Notes: generated by a model not told the origin, from the letters alone. A stretch of 64,000 nucleotides of DNA from Sphingomonas lycopersici (GCF_026130605.1 NZ_JANFAU010000003.1:248001-312000); one strand, 5' to 3'; shown: positions 8,866 to 17,628, counted from the first letter of the stretch. A program made the numbers and translations.

Positions 8866-9476
8866 TGGCGGAGAGATGAGTCGGACTTTATCTGCGCCAT
8901 AGCCCCAACCGTCGCGCGGATCGCCGGGATCAGTTCCGCCTCGAACCACGGATTCTTGACCAGCCACGGCTGGTTGCGCGGCGACGGATGCGGCAAGGGC
9001 AGCCAGCCCGACGCCAGATAATCGCGCCAGCTGCGCACCGTCTCGCCGAGCGTCGCCTTGCGCATACCGCCCAGATAATGCGCCTGCGCATAATGCCCGA
9101 CCAATATCGTGAGGCCGATATGCGGCAGCGCGGCATTGAGCCGATCATGCCAGCGCGGCGCGCATTCGCGACGCGGCGGCATATCGCCCGACGCCGCCTT
9201 GCCGGGATAGCAGAAGCCCATCGGGATGATCGCGACCTTCGCGGGATCGTAGAATTGCGCCGGCGTCAGCCCCAGCCAGTCGCGCAGACGGACCCCGGAG
9301 GCATCGTCCCACGGCACCCCGCTTTGATGCACCTTGCGCCCCGGCGCCTGCCCGACGATCCTGAGCCGCGCGGCAGGATCGGCCTGCACCACCGGACGCG
9401 GACCGAGCGGGAGATTGTCCGCGCACCGCCGGCACGCGCGGATATCCGCCAGAAGCTGGACGAAGGGATCGGACAT
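8856..9476 (-). CDS. Uracil-DNA glycosylase superfamily protein
   Basis: A 206-residue protein; the ATG at 9474-9476 (MSDPFVQLLADIRACRRCAD) is chosen over a much longer in-frame extension that would run antisense through the MerR gene. It has the UDG-superfamily motifs 'IVGQAPGRKVHQSGVPWDDAS' (water-activating loop, shortened here) and 'HPSPRNQPW' (DNA-intercalation loop). The N-terminal 'C..C' pair with 'CRRCADNL' resembles [4Fe-4S]-type UDGs, but only two cysteines are near it, so a cluster is doubtful. It is likely a base-excision repair enzyme. Convergent with the reductase gene. Confidence 0.8.
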   Translation of the reverse strand: MSDPFVQLLADIRACRRCADNLPLGPRPVVQADPAARLRIVGQAPGRKVHQSGVPWDDASGVRLRDWLGLTPAQFYDPAKVAIIPMGFCYPGKAASGDMPPRRECAPRWHDRLNAALPHIGLTILVGHYAQAHYLGGMRKATLGETVRSWRDYLASGWLPLPHPSPRNQPWLVKNPWFEAELIPAIRATVGAMAQIKSDSSLRHLP

Positions 9477-9514
9477 GCCGGGCAATGTCGGTGTCGCCGC
9501 GCGCGACGACAAGC

Positions 9515-9919
9515 TCAGCTGACCGGTTGTGCCGCCTGCCGCTCGGCGATCGCGGCGAGCGCCTGCCGCTCGATCGCCTCGAGCTCGACCAATGTCATCG
9601 TCAGCGCCTCGCGCTGTGCGACCAGCTCGTCGATCCGCCCGCGGCACCGTTCGGCAAGCGTCGCCAATTGCTCGATATGCTGCGGATCGGCGTCGTATAG
9701 ATCGAGGAATTCCTTGATGTCGCGCAACGTGAAGCCGAGCCTTTTGCCGCGCAGGATCAGCTTCATCCGCGCGGTCTCGCGCCGGGTATAGATACGCGCA
9801 TTGCCGACGCGGCACGGCGCGATCAGCCCGCGATCCTCGTACAGCCTCAGCGCGCGCGGCGTGATGCCGAGGCTGGTCGCGACATCCTGTATCCCGCGCA
9901 GATCGTCTTGCTGTTCCAC
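9515..9919 (-). CDS. MerR-family transcriptional regulator
   Basis: 134 residues starting with GTG. The N-terminal winged helix reads 'DVATSLGITPRALRLYEDRGLIAPCR', 'RIYTRRETARMKLILRGKRLGFTL', followed by a coiled-coil dimerisation helix. No cysteines in the effector end, so it is not a classical metal or redox MerR. It overlaps the acyl-CoA ligase stop by one base (TAGTG), which implies translational coupling. Similar small MerR proteins (LiuR/PsrA-context) regulate fatty- or branched-acid catabolism in alphaproteobacteria, so control of fadD is a plausible inference. Confidence 0.8.
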   Translation of the reverse strand: MEQQDDLRGIQDVATSLGITPRALRLYEDRGLIAPCRVGNARIYTRRETARMKLILRGKRLGFTLRDIKEFLDLYDADPQHIEQLATLAERCRGRIDELVAQREALTMTLVELEAIERQALAAIAERQAAQPVS

Positions 9920-11598
9920 TATTGTCCGCCCCCTCCCCCGAGCGCCGCCCCGCGGCCTTTGCTTTCTTCGACCAGCTCCTTCTTCGAAAGCTTGCCGATC
10001 AGTGTCTTGGGCAGAGCATCGCGAATTTCGATGTCATGGGGAAGCTCGATCTTGCTCACCTTGTCGGCAAGGAAGGCACGCAATTCCTCCGGCGTCGCGC
10101 TCGCCCCGGGCTTGAGCGTGACGAAGCCCTTGGGCGATTGGCCGCGATATTGATCGTCGACCCCGATCACCACCGCCTCGGCCACCGCGGGATGCTCGTA
10201 CAGCGCATCCTCGATCACCCGCGGATAGACGTTATAGCCGCTGCTGATGATCACATCCTTGATGCGATCGACGATGAACAGATAGCCGTCGGGATCGAGA
10301 TAGCCCACGTCCCCGGTGCGCAGCGCGCCGTCGACGAACACCTTGCGGGTTTCGTCGTCGCGCCCCCAATAGCCCTTCATCACCTGCGGCCCGCGCGCGC
10401 AGATCTCGCCGCGCTCGCCCTCGGGGCAGAGCCGGGCGGGATCGGCAAGATCGCGGATTTCGATCGTCGTGCCGGGAAACGGCACCCCGGCCGATCCCGC
10501 GCGCGCCGGGCCGTCGATCGGGTTGCAGGTGATGATCGGCGAGGCTTCGGACAAGCCGTAGCCCTCGACCAGCCGCGCGCCGGTGGTGCGGGTGAAGGCG
10601 TCATGCACCTCGGCCGGCAGCGGCGCGCCACCCGAAATACACGCGCGGATATTTGAGAGGTCGATCGACCGCGTCGCCGCGACGCCGGCGATCGCGCCAA
10701 AGATCGTCGGCACCGCGGGGAAGAAGGTGGGGCGCGTCCGCGCGATCGTCTTGAGCGCATCCTCCAGCCGGAACCGCGGCATCAGGATCATCTGCGCGCC
10801 GACCCGGATCGAGAAGCTGAGCACCGTTGTCAGCGCAAAGACGTGGAACAGCGGCAGCACGCCGAGCACGCGATCCTGCGTCGCGCTTTCGCCGCCGACA
10901 TGGACGACCATCGCATCGGCATTGGCGACGAGATTGGCGTGGGTCAGCATCGCCGCCTTGGGCAGCCCGGTGGTCCCGCCGGTATATTGCAGCACCGCCA
11001 CCCCATCGGGCGACACCGCCACGGGCGTCGGCTCCCCGCGCCTCGCCACCATATCGTGATAGGTGATATGCTGCGGCCCGTGCCGGGCGGGGGCGATGTC
11101 CTTCCGCCGGAACAGGCGATAGGCGATGCGCTGGAGCGTCGGCAGCCCCTCCGCGATCGGGCAGGTAATGACGTGCTGGACGCCGAGCTCGGCCGCGACC
11201 GCCGAGACGCGCGCGTGGACATCGGTAAGATCGCAGGTCGCGATCACCTGCGCCCCCGAATCCTCGAGCAGATGGTGAAGCTCACGCTCGACATAGAGCG
11301 GGTTCACATTGACGACGACCCCGCCGAGCCGCAGCGTCGCGAGGAACAGGATCGGATAATGCGGCATGTTGGGCATGCACAGCGCGACCCGCGTGCCCGC
11401 TCCGACGCCGAGGTCCTGCAATCCCGCCGCCGCGTGCCGGACGGCTTCGGCAAGCTCGGCATAGCTCGTCACCCGCCCCATGAAGTCGATCGCGGCCCAT
11501 TCAGGGTGTTTCAGCACGGTGGCGTCGAACAGGTCGGTAAGCGGGCGCGGCGTCGAATCGAGTCGGGCACCTGTCGCAATTGCCTGTTTCGTCACCAT
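9919..11598 (-). CDS. fadD: Long-chain fatty acid-CoA ligase
   Basis: A 559-residue adenylate-forming enzyme. The ATG at 11596-11598 is preceded by GGGAGAGAAA; a longer upstream reading would overlap the divergent gene. Motifs: P-loop 'LQYTGGTTGLPKAAMLTH', 'EGYGLSEASP' (A5), 'LRTGDVGYLD' (A7) and 'SGYNVYPRVIEDAL' (A8), and the catalytic lysine in 'KTLIGKLSKKEL'. It activates fatty acids to acyl-CoA in the cytoplasm. The divergent downstream partner is a FadL-type porin, so uptake and activation of lipids lie side by side. Confidence 0.85.
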   Translation of the reverse strand: MVTKQAIATGARLDSTPRPLTDLFDATVLKHPEWAAIDFMGRVTSYAELAEAVRHAAAGLQDLGVGAGTRVALCMPNMPHYPILFLATLRLGGVVVNVNPLYVERELHHLLEDSGAQVIATCDLTDVHARVSAVAAELGVQHVITCPIAEGLPTLQRIAYRLFRRKDIAPARHGPQHITYHDMVARRGEPTPVAVSPDGVAVLQYTGGTTGLPKAAMLTHANLVANADAMVVHVGGESATQDRVLGVLPLFHVFALTTVLSFSIRVGAQMILMPRFRLEDALKTIARTRPTFFPAVPTIFGAIAGVAATRSIDLSNIRACISGGAPLPAEVHDAFTRTTGARLVEGYGLSEASPIITCNPIDGPARAGSAGVPFPGTTIEIRDLADPARLCPEGERGEICARGPQVMKGYWGRDDETRKVFVDGALRTGDVGYLDPDGYLFIVDRIKDVIISSGYNVYPRVIEDALYEHPAVAEAVVIGVDDQYRGQSPKGFVTLKPGASATPEELRAFLADKVSKIELPHDIEIRDALPKTLIGKLSKKELVEESKGRGAALGGGGGQ

Positions 11599-11688
11599 TT
11601 TCTCTCCCGTGCTCGACGCAATTCGCCACCGTTTGCCGCAGCTCGTCACAAATCGGTTGTCGACCGATCGGCTCTTGCCTATGCGACC

Positions 11689-11722
11689 TGACCTATAGGG
11701 AAGATAGAATACCAATAGGTCA
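11689..11722. promoter_or_regulatory. Inverted repeat TGACCTAT-N18-ATAGGTCA between fadD and the DUF2147 gene
   Basis: Two perfect 8-base arms, 11689-11696 and 11715-11722. They sit 91 bases upstream of fadD and 36 bases upstream of the DUF2147 start, in an AT-richer stretch than the surroundings. This is the expected location for an operator serving both divergent transcripts. Which regulator binds it is unknown; the MerR protein encoded behind fadD is one candidate. Confidence 0.45.
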
Positions 11723-11757
11723 CCCGCAATCACGTCGTTCGAGGAAGGGAGAGGAAA

Positions 11758-12165
11758 ATGATCGCGACGACTCTGCTGGCACTCGCGGCGGCGGGCAGCG
11801 CCACCCCCGATGCGGTGATCGGCCGCTGGCGCACCGAAACCAAGAACGGCATCGTCGAGATCCAGCGCTGCGGCGCATCGATTTGCGGCCGGCTGGTCAC
11901 CTCGGACAAATTGCGCACCGATCCCGCGCTCAAGGATCTCAACAACCGCGACGAAAGCCTGCGCAACCGGCCGCTCAAGGGGCTGATGATCCTCAGCGGC
12001 TTTACCCAATCCGCCGACGGCTGGAGCGGCGGCAAGATCTACAACGCCGACGACGGGCGCACCTATAGCGCCAAGGTCACGCCGCTCGGCGCCGACAGGC
12101 TCAGCGTGCGCGGCTGCGTCTTCGTGCCCCTGTGCAAGACGCAGACCTGGGTCCGCGTCAATTGA
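11758..12165 (+). CDS. DUF2147 exported protein
   Basis: 135 residues, ATG after GGGAGAGGAAA. A short signal peptide (ATTLLALAAAGSA) is followed by the DUF2147 core: 'VIGRWRTETKNGIVEI', 'CGASICGRLVTSDK', 'GLMILSGF' and 'GGKIYNADDGRTYSAKV', and it ends in a cysteine-containing strand. The family folds as a small lipocalin-like barrel in the periplasm; its ligand is not established. It lies 50 bases before the FadL-type porin on the same strand. Confidence 0.8.
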   Translation: MIATTLLALAAAGSATPDAVIGRWRTETKNGIVEIQRCGASICGRLVTSDKLRTDPALKDLNNRDESLRNRPLKGLMILSGFTQSADGWSGGKIYNADDGRTYSAKVTPLGADRLSVRGCVFVPLCKTQTWVRVN

Positions 12166-12215
12166 GTCAATCTCTCCCAAAAGTTCGAGTGAAGCGTAAG
12201 CGTAAAGGAGTAAGC

Positions 12216-13517
12216 ATGTCCCCCTCCCTCAAAGTTTCCATTGCCGCCGGCGCGTTCGCCTCAATGTTCGCCTTGGTCGGGCAGGCCAATGCCCAGGCCT
12301 TCTATCTGCAGGAGCAATCCGCGCGCGGCGCCGGCCGCGCCTTTTCGGGCGAGGTCGCCGATACCGGCGCGGCGTCCTTGTGGTGGAACCCGGCGGCGAT
12401 CGCCGACGCCGAGGGGATCGAGGGGACGTTGAGCGCCTCCGCGATCCTGCCGCGCGGCCAGGTGGTCGATCGCGGAACGGTGATCGTGCGCCCCGCGCAA
12501 GGCCCAGCGCCAGTCGGCGGCGACGCGGTGTCGCGCAACCCGATCAACAACGGGGTGCTGCCGTCGGGCGCGTTCGTCGCGCCACTCGCCCGCGGCGTGG
12601 TCTTCGGCCTCGCGGTGACCTCGCCGTACAGCTTCACCACCGATTACAGCAGCTCGAGTTGGGCGCGCTATTCGGCCGATCGCACCCGGCTGCGCACGGT
12701 CGATATCCAGCCGTCGCTGGCGGTGGCGCTGACCGACTGGCTGCGCGTCGGCGGCGCGGTCAACGTCGAATATACCGATGCCTCGCTCAGCAATAAGTTG
12801 CCCAACCTGTCCGCCGCGCTGCCCGACGGCGAGCAGAAGCTGTCGGGCGACGGCTGGGATGTCGGCTGGACCGCCGGGCTGCAGATGCACAATGATTTCG
12901 CGACCGTCGGCATCGCCTATAAGTCAGCGATCAAGCACAATCTTAAGGGCGATCTCACGGTCTCGGGGCTGCTCGGGCCGCTGGCGGGATCGAACATGTC
13001 GCTCTCGGGCGTCCGCGCGAGCTTCTACACTCCGGCGCAGATCATCGTCGGCGGGCGTTTCCGCGCGACCAAGGCGCTCACGCTCAACGCGCAGGCGGTG
13101 CGCTATACCTGGAGCAAGTTCGACGCGATCGGGCTCGGCGCGCCGCTCAACACCGCGATCCCGGAAAACTACCGCGATAGCTGGAGCCTCGCCGGTGGCA
13201 TCGATTATGCGGTCTCCCCCGCGCTCACGCTGCGCGCCGGCGTCCAGCGCGCGCTCACCCCGACGCAGGACGGCGAACGCGACGCGCGCGTCCCCGATGC
13301 CAATCGCTGGAATTACGGCGTCGGCGCGAGCTATGCGGTCAACCGTCATTTCACCGTCGATGCGGCGGCGAATTACGTCGATTTCGCCGATTCCTCGATC
13401 GACCGCATCACCGCGGCCTATGTCGGGACCCCGGCGCAGACCCCGATCCTGACCAACGGCGAGCTGCAGAAGGCCCACGCCTTCGTCTTGTCGCTCGGCG
13501 CGCGGATGGCACTCTGA
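12216..13517 (+). CDS. FadL/TodX-family outer-membrane transporter
   Basis: 433 residues, start at 12216 after AAAGGAG. The signal peptide ends ANAQAF. The mature N-terminus reads 'FYLQEQSARGAGRAFSGEVA' and 'AASLWWNPAAIA', the hatch motif of FadL-type hydrophobic-substrate channels (PF03349). The 'GVVFGLAVTSPYSFTTDY' region and beta-rich barrel follow. Relatives import long-chain fatty acids or aromatic hydrocarbons. It is divergent from fadD with an acyl ligase nearby, so fatty acids are the likely substrate. Confidence 0.85.
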   Translation: MSPSLKVSIAAGAFASMFALVGQANAQAFYLQEQSARGAGRAFSGEVADTGAASLWWNPAAIADAEGIEGTLSASAILPRGQVVDRGTVIVRPAQGPAPVGGDAVSRNPINNGVLPSGAFVAPLARGVVFGLAVTSPYSFTTDYSSSSWARYSADRTRLRTVDIQPSLAVALTDWLRVGGAVNVEYTDASLSNKLPNLSAALPDGEQKLSGDGWDVGWTAGLQMHNDFATVGIAYKSAIKHNLKGDLTVSGLLGPLAGSNMSLSGVRASFYTPAQIIVGGRFRATKALTLNAQAVRYTWSKFDAIGLGAPLNTAIPENYRDSWSLAGGIDYAVSPALTLRAGVQRALTPTQDGERDARVPDANRWNYGVGASYAVNRHFTVDAAANYVDFADSSIDRITAAYVGTPAQTPILTNGELQKAHAFVLSLGARMAL

Positions 13518-13522
13518 CGGCA

Positions 13523-13567
13523 CGGCCGCGCGGCGTGGGCTGACCGTCAGTCCGCGCCGCGCGGCCG
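13523..13567. terminator. GC-rich hairpin between convergent genes
   Basis: Perfect 13-base arms CGGCCGCGCGGCG (13523-13535) and CGCCGCGCGGCCG (13555-13567) with a 19-base loop. The hairpin lies between the fadL-type stop at 13517 and the convergent MFS stop at 13547 and runs into the end of that gene. There is no U-tract on either side, so it may stabilise or separate the two transcripts rather than act as a classical intrinsic terminator. Confidence 0.5.
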
Positions 13568-14824
13568 CGTCTCGGGAAGCGCAAGCAACACCGGGAGCAC
13601 CCCCAGCGCGACCAGCGCGATCATCATCCCCGGTGCAGCGGGCGCGCCGCTTCGCTGGGTGAGAATCTGCGCCAACCACGGGGTCAATCCGCCGAACAGC
13701 GCGGTCGCACTGGTCGCGCCGAGCGCAAGCCCGCTCAGCCGGCCCTCGACCGGCACCTGCTCGGCGGTCGCCACCGCGCCGACAGCACTGACTCCGCCTG
13801 CCAGGATCGCGAGCAGCACCGCCCCCGCGATCGCCGGCCCGGTCTCGGCGCCGGCAAGCAACCGGAACAGCGGGTAAGGCAGCAAAGCCGACAGCAAGGC
13901 GAGCCCGACCAGGACGGGCCGCCGCCCGAACCGATCGGCCAGCACGCCGGCCAGCGGGGTCACCACGATCACCGCAACCCCGGCGATCGTCGCAAGCTGC
14001 AACGCCTTGGCCTCGGTCAACCCACCGGTCGACACCAGATAGATCGGCACATAGGTGATGCCGACATAATAAGTGATCGATCCCAACGCGGAGATCGCAA
14101 AACCGCGCAGCACGCCGGGGCGGTGTCGGGCGAGCGCATGGCCGAGCGGGTGGCGCACCAGCGTCCCGGCGGCGCGCTGGATTTCGAACTCGGGGGATTC
14201 GCGCATCGCCGCCCGCGCGACAAGGATCGCGCCGGCGAGGGCTGCGCCGATCAGGAACGGCACGCGCCATCCCCAGGCGTCGAGCGCCGGGGTCGGCAGC
14301 AAATTCACCGTCAGCGCCGCCACCCCCGCCGCGAGCAATCCGCCGATCTCGCTCGTCGCTGCCGCAAGCGAGGTGACGAGCCCGCGCCGGTGCGGCAGCG
14401 CTCCCTCGAGCAGATAGGCGACCACCCCGGTATATTCGCCGCCGACCGCGAACCCCATTACGCAACGCAGCAGCAGCAACAACATCCCCGCGGCAGGGCC
14501 GATCTGCGCCACCGTCGGCAAGAGCGCGGTGAGTCCCATCGCCACGGTCATCAGCGTCATCGAGGCGAGCAGCGTCGCGCGGCGGCCGTGACGGTCGCCG
14601 AAATGCCCGAAGACGATCGCGCCGATCGGGCGCAACAGATAAGCGACCGCAAACCCCGCCAATGTCGTCAGCACCGCATTCTCGCCGACGAAGAACAACC
14701 GTGAGAGGACGGTCGTGAGATAGAGGAAGAGCGTGAAGTCGTACCATTCGACGACGGTCGAAATGGTCGCCAGGGCGAGGGATCGGCGGTCGAGCGGCTG
14801 CAAGATCAATAGCCTAGCGGCCAT
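13547..14824 (-). CDS. MFS transporter, metabolite:H+ symporter (MHS) type
   Basis: 425 residues with twelve hydrophobic segments. The MHS/ProP-ShiA type is indicated by 'TVVEWYDFTLFLYLTTVLSRLFF' near the N-terminus (split here), 'LLRPIGAIVFGHFGDRHGRR' in loop 2-3 and 'MGFAVGGEYTGVVAYLLEGA' in TM4. This group carries organic acids, osmolytes or shikimate with protons; the substrate here is unknown. The start at 14824 is the first ATG; a slightly later start would also fit. Convergent with the FadL-type gene. Confidence 0.8.
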   Translation of the reverse strand: MAARLLILQPLDRRSLALATISTVVEWYDFTLFLYLTTVLSRLFFVGENAVLTTLAGFAVAYLLRPIGAIVFGHFGDRHGRRATLLASMTLMTVAMGLTALLPTVAQIGPAAGMLLLLLRCVMGFAVGGEYTGVVAYLLEGALPHRRGLVTSLAAATSEIGGLLAAGVAALTVNLLPTPALDAWGWRVPFLIGAALAGAILVARAAMRESPEFEIQRAAGTLVRHPLGHALARHRPGVLRGFAISALGSITYYVGITYVPIYLVSTGGLTEAKALQLATIAGVAVIVVTPLAGVLADRFGRRPVLVGLALLSALLPYPLFRLLAGAETGPAIAGAVLLAILAGGVSAVGAVATAEQVPVEGRLSGLALGATSATALFGGLTPWLAQILTQRSGAPAAPGMMIALVALGVLPVLLALPETRPRGAD

Positions 14825-15057
14825 CTATGGCATCGGCAACCCGTCTTTCATCGCTTTGAAAAACAGCGATATTCTGCTAAATTTGCGGCAGAGCTCCTTA
14901 GCCCGTGACGCATTTTCGTCAATTAGCTGGTTCGGACCGGTTCGGAACAATCCGATCCAATCCGACGCCAAAACACGGACAGAAACACGGACACAGATCA
15001 GGCGATTCGGAACTCGCAGCCACGGAGGCGGAGTATGACAAACCGAAGGCAATTCTT

Positions 15058-15636
15058 ATGGGACGAGGTATCAATAAGCTGAGCGTGCGAGGCATCGAGG
15101 CACTCAATACCCCCGGTTGGCATGGCGATGGCGGCGGCTTATGGCTGCGCATCACCGAAAAGGGCTCGAAGAGGTGGATCTTCAAATGGGCGCTCGACGG
15201 GCGTCGTCGGGAGATGGGGCTTGGCTCAGTTGCTTGCATCTCGCTCGCAACCGCACGCAGAAAGGCCGAGGAAGCACGCGAGTTGCTCGCCGCCGGCCAT
15301 GACCCTCTCGAAGCCAAGCGCGACCAGGAGGAAGCTGCCGCGGCAGTTGCTGATGAAACCTGTGCCAGAAGCGCCACACCAACCTTCAGAGAATATGCGA
15401 ACGCCTATATCGATAGCCAGATGGGCGGTTGGCGATGTGTCAAACTCCATAAGCAATGGCGCGCCAGCATTGAAAACCACGCGAAGAACCTGCTGGACCT
15501 GCCCGTCGATGCGATCACGACCGATGACGTGCTGGCTGCCTTGCAGCCGATCTGGCTGACTATATCGCCGACCGCAGGGATTTTACGCGGGCGCATTGAA
15601 ACCATCCTCGATGCGGCCAGGGCAGCGACTTCGTGA
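15058..15636 (+). pseudogene. Truncated P4-type tyrosine integrase (N-terminal part only)
   Basis: 192 residues starting MGRGINKLSVRGIEAL. The arm-binding domain (DUF4102) is recognisable: 'PGWHGDGGGLWLRITEKGSK', 'WIFKWALDGRRREMGLGS', 'LATARRKAEEARELLAAGHD' and 'DPLEAKRDQ', followed by the core-binding region ('ATPTFREYANAYIDSQ') up to 'RGRIETILDAA'. It then ends abruptly. The whole catalytic domain with the R-H-R-Y residues, about 200 residues, is missing. It marks the left end of the accessory region. No intact tRNA gene was seen next to it in the preceding 230 bases, which otherwise hold nothing recognisable. Confidence 0.8.
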
Positions 15637-15689
15637 CGGGCAGGTAAAGGGCGCGGCCGTTCTGGTTCCGCCCGGCGCCGATATCGGCT

Positions 15690-16010
15690 TCAGATAATCG
15701 CCCGAGAAACGAGGGCGACGGTGCCGTCCTTCGCGATTTCGACGAGATAATATTGTTTGTCTTCACAGCGCACCCGCCAGACGGGATTGCCGTGGTTTCT
15801 GGCCACCGCGGCTTCCTCGGTGATCTGCTGGCAGGACCAGCCGGCGTCGCGAACCGCGCGAAACAATACGCCCTCCCGATCCCAGGCTTTGAGATGCTCG
15901 AACTTGGCAGCGCCCTCGACATTGTCGTGACCCTTTGTCTCCGCGCTCGGCAACGGATGCGAGCAGGCCGCGAGCAGGACGGCGATCAATACGGGCGAAA
16001 TCCGCGACAT
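15690..16010 (-). CDS. Small lipoprotein of unknown function
   Basis: 106 residues, ATG at 16008-16010. The N-terminus (SRISPVLIAVLLAACSHP) is a lipoprotein signal with lipobox L-A-A-C at residues 13-16. The mature part contains 'VRDAGWSCQQITEEAAVARN', 'WRVRCEDKQYYLVEIAKDG', with two more cysteines, likely a small periplasmic fold. No family recognised. A 6-base hairpin (GAGAGT/ACTCTC, 16036-16053) and a candidate FixJ-like site (16068-16080) lie upstream. Confidence 0.65.
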   Translation of the reverse strand: MSRISPVLIAVLLAACSHPLPSAETKGHDNVEGAAKFEHLKAWDREGVLFRAVRDAGWSCQQITEEAAVARNHGNPVWRVRCEDKQYYLVEIAKDGTVALVSRAII

Positions 16011-16067
16011 CAGCAATCTCCCAAGGGACCAACGGGAGAGTGCGGCAACTCTCGCTGCGGCATCATT

Positions 16068-16080
16068 GGGAATGATACGG
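16068..16080. promoter_or_regulatory. Candidate FixJ-type site, CGTATCATTCCC (minus strand)
   Basis: The sequence GGGAATGATACGG sits exactly midway between two divergent genes: 58 bases from the lipoprotein start (16010) and 58 bases from the 73-aa protein start (16138). It fits the recurring CGTA-N5-CCC pattern described in the findings. Confidence 0.4.
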
Positions 16081-16137
16081 ATTCTCGTTTCGAGGGGATT
16101 CGGCTCCAACTGCATCCTCATTCATGGAGTCGAAAAG

Positions 16138-16359
16138 ATGATCGACTGGTATCGCGAACGCGCCGAGCAGGAACGCAGCATGGTGCGGCTTGCACAGGGA
16201 CGCAACGCCCAATCGTCGCATCAGACGATGCTGCGACTGCTGATCGGGCAATGCGCAGCACAACCCGAGCTCGATCGCACCATTTGCAGCAATTGTGCTC
16301 TACGTGGCTTGTGCCGCCGGGTCAGGGCGCAAGCCTTTCTTGGTCGACTCGCCGCCTGA
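16138..16359 (+). CDS. Small cysteine-motif protein, 73 aa
   Basis: ATG at 16138; weak upstream purine run (GGAGTCGAAAAG). The N-terminal half is helical (WYRERAEQERSMVRLAQGRN), the C-terminal half has cysteines spaced C-x7-... ending in 'ICSNCALRGLCRR', a C-x2-C-x4-C cluster that could bind zinc or an iron-sulfur cluster. No named family recognised. It shares its upstream region with the divergent lipoprotein. Confidence 0.5.
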   Translation: MIDWYRERAEQERSMVRLAQGRNAQSSHQTMLRLLIGQCAAQPELDRTICSNCALRGLCRRVRAQAFLGRLAA

Positions 16360-16407
16360 ATGACGAACCGGATTGCTCGGAATTCTCATTTCCGCTGCGC
16401 GACAACC

Positions 16408-17236
16408 TCAATCGGCGGCCGTCGCCTGTAGCAGCAGATCGTGCTCGCCAGCTTCGATCAGCGTATCGGCGATGCTGCCGTGCAGCGCCCTGGCGAGACC
16501 GCGTAGCGCATGTGTGACAATGACCGTCAGATCGGGCGAGAAATCCTGCTCCGCCTGACGAAGCACGTCGCCAGTGTCTCCGACGACCGCAATGGCATTT
16601 GTGGAAAAACGCAGCTGGGGATTTCGCGCGGCGAACCCCTGCAGCGTTGATTCGAGGGCTTCCTGTTGGTCACGCCAGATTCGGCTGACGTCTCCGCCAG
16701 CAAGGATCCGATTGCGCAGATCCGGCACGAACGCATGAACCGCGACGATCTCGTCGAGCGAGGTCACCGCCAGCGCCAGGTCGAGCGTCGATTGGGCCAG
16801 CACGCCATCGGCAACAGCCACCAGCAGGCGGTGATAGGGTGCGTCGGAAGGGCGGCGGACGACCAGGACGGGCCGGTGCGTCAGGCGCAGCAACTGCTCG
16901 GCGACAGTCGGAAGCAGATGTTCCTTCCAGCCTGCCTTGTGATGCGCTCCCAGCAGAATGAGGTCGACATCATGGCGCTCGGCGATCTCGGCGATACACG
17001 GCGCGGGGTCGCCCGTCGCCAGATGGGTGCGAACATGCGCGATGCATGGCGAAGTTGATGCCTCCGCATCGGCGATCGCCTTGAGATTTCCGGCCGCGCG
17101 CGCCCGGTCGGTTTCATCGTCGCGGCGCGCGTCGACGTGAACCAAGTCAAGCTCGGCACAATTCAGGCTGGCGAGCGACTGCGCCCGCTGCAGCCGAGTT
17201 GGAGGAAAAGTCAGTTGCAACAAGAATGCGGTGCAT
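16408..17236 (-). pseudogene. Universal stress protein with tandem Usp domains, frameshifted near its start
   Basis: The natural start is the ATG at 17234-17236 (MHRILVATDFSSNSAA), a textbook Usp N-terminus. Within 17185-17200 the homology jumps one frame to 'RAQSLASLNCAELDLVHVDA' and continues to 16408. Restoring one base gives about 275 residues, the usual length of a two-domain Usp. Domain 1 ends 'VDLILLGAHHKAGWKEHLL', domain 2 includes 'RLLVAVADGVLAQSTLDLAL' and 'LTVIVTHALRGLARALHGSI'. The nucleotide-binding G-x2-G-x9-G motif is degenerate in both. Either decaying or a sequencing error. Confidence 0.7.
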
Positions 17237-17279
17237 GACTCAGGTTCCTGCCATAGCTGAACATAATCCCCGGCAGCGC

Positions 17280-17450
17280 TCAGTCGGCGGGCTGCAATAG
17301 CCCGTTGAGAATCCACCAGATGTCATCGATCCTGTGCTGCACGGCCAAGACAATGAACGCCAGGGTCGCCGCCGCGACAAAGGCAGCAAACGAAATGCGA
17401 TGGCCATTCGCCATCGAAGGTCGTTTCGGGTTTTTCGCGAACTTTGACAT
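17280..17450 (-). CDS. Small single-pass membrane protein, 56 aa
   Basis: ATG at 17448-17450. A basic N-terminus (SKFAKNPKRPSMANGHR) is followed by one hydrophobic helix (ISFAAFVAAATLAFIVLAV) and a short tail (DDIWWILNGLLQPAD). It sits directly upstream of the frameshifted Usp on the same strand, and a candidate FixJ-like site lies 55 bases before its start. No family recognised. Confidence 0.45.
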   Translation of the reverse strand: MSKFAKNPKRPSMANGHRISFAAFVAAATLAFIVLAVQHRIDDIWWILNGLLQPAD

Positions 17451-17504
17451 CTTTGGATCTGCCGGTTTTCGTTTCCGGGCAGAATGATAATCGCCCTCAT
17501 ATCA

Positions 17505-17517
17505 GGGGAAATACGTG
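17505..17517. promoter_or_regulatory. Candidate FixJ-type site, CACGTATTTCCCC (minus strand)
   Basis: GGGGAAATACGTG on the plus strand, 55 bases upstream of the 56-aa membrane protein and reading CGTA then CCCC toward it. It is one of the recurring CGTA/CCC elements. Confidence 0.4.
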
Positions 17518-17628
17518 ATAGACCGGAGCTATCTCTTTGCTGCGCTCCACGATAGCCAGGCGTGGCAGCCGTTGCGATACGCCCATGGCCAGGCCTCACC
17601 GACATCAGACGCCCCCGATGGTTTGTTT

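Noticed and set aside
11599-12180. N-terminal extension of the fadD frame
   Set aside because: It crosses the divergent DUF2147 gene and lacks similarity to acyl-CoA ligases; the ATG at 11598 has a good ribosome site.
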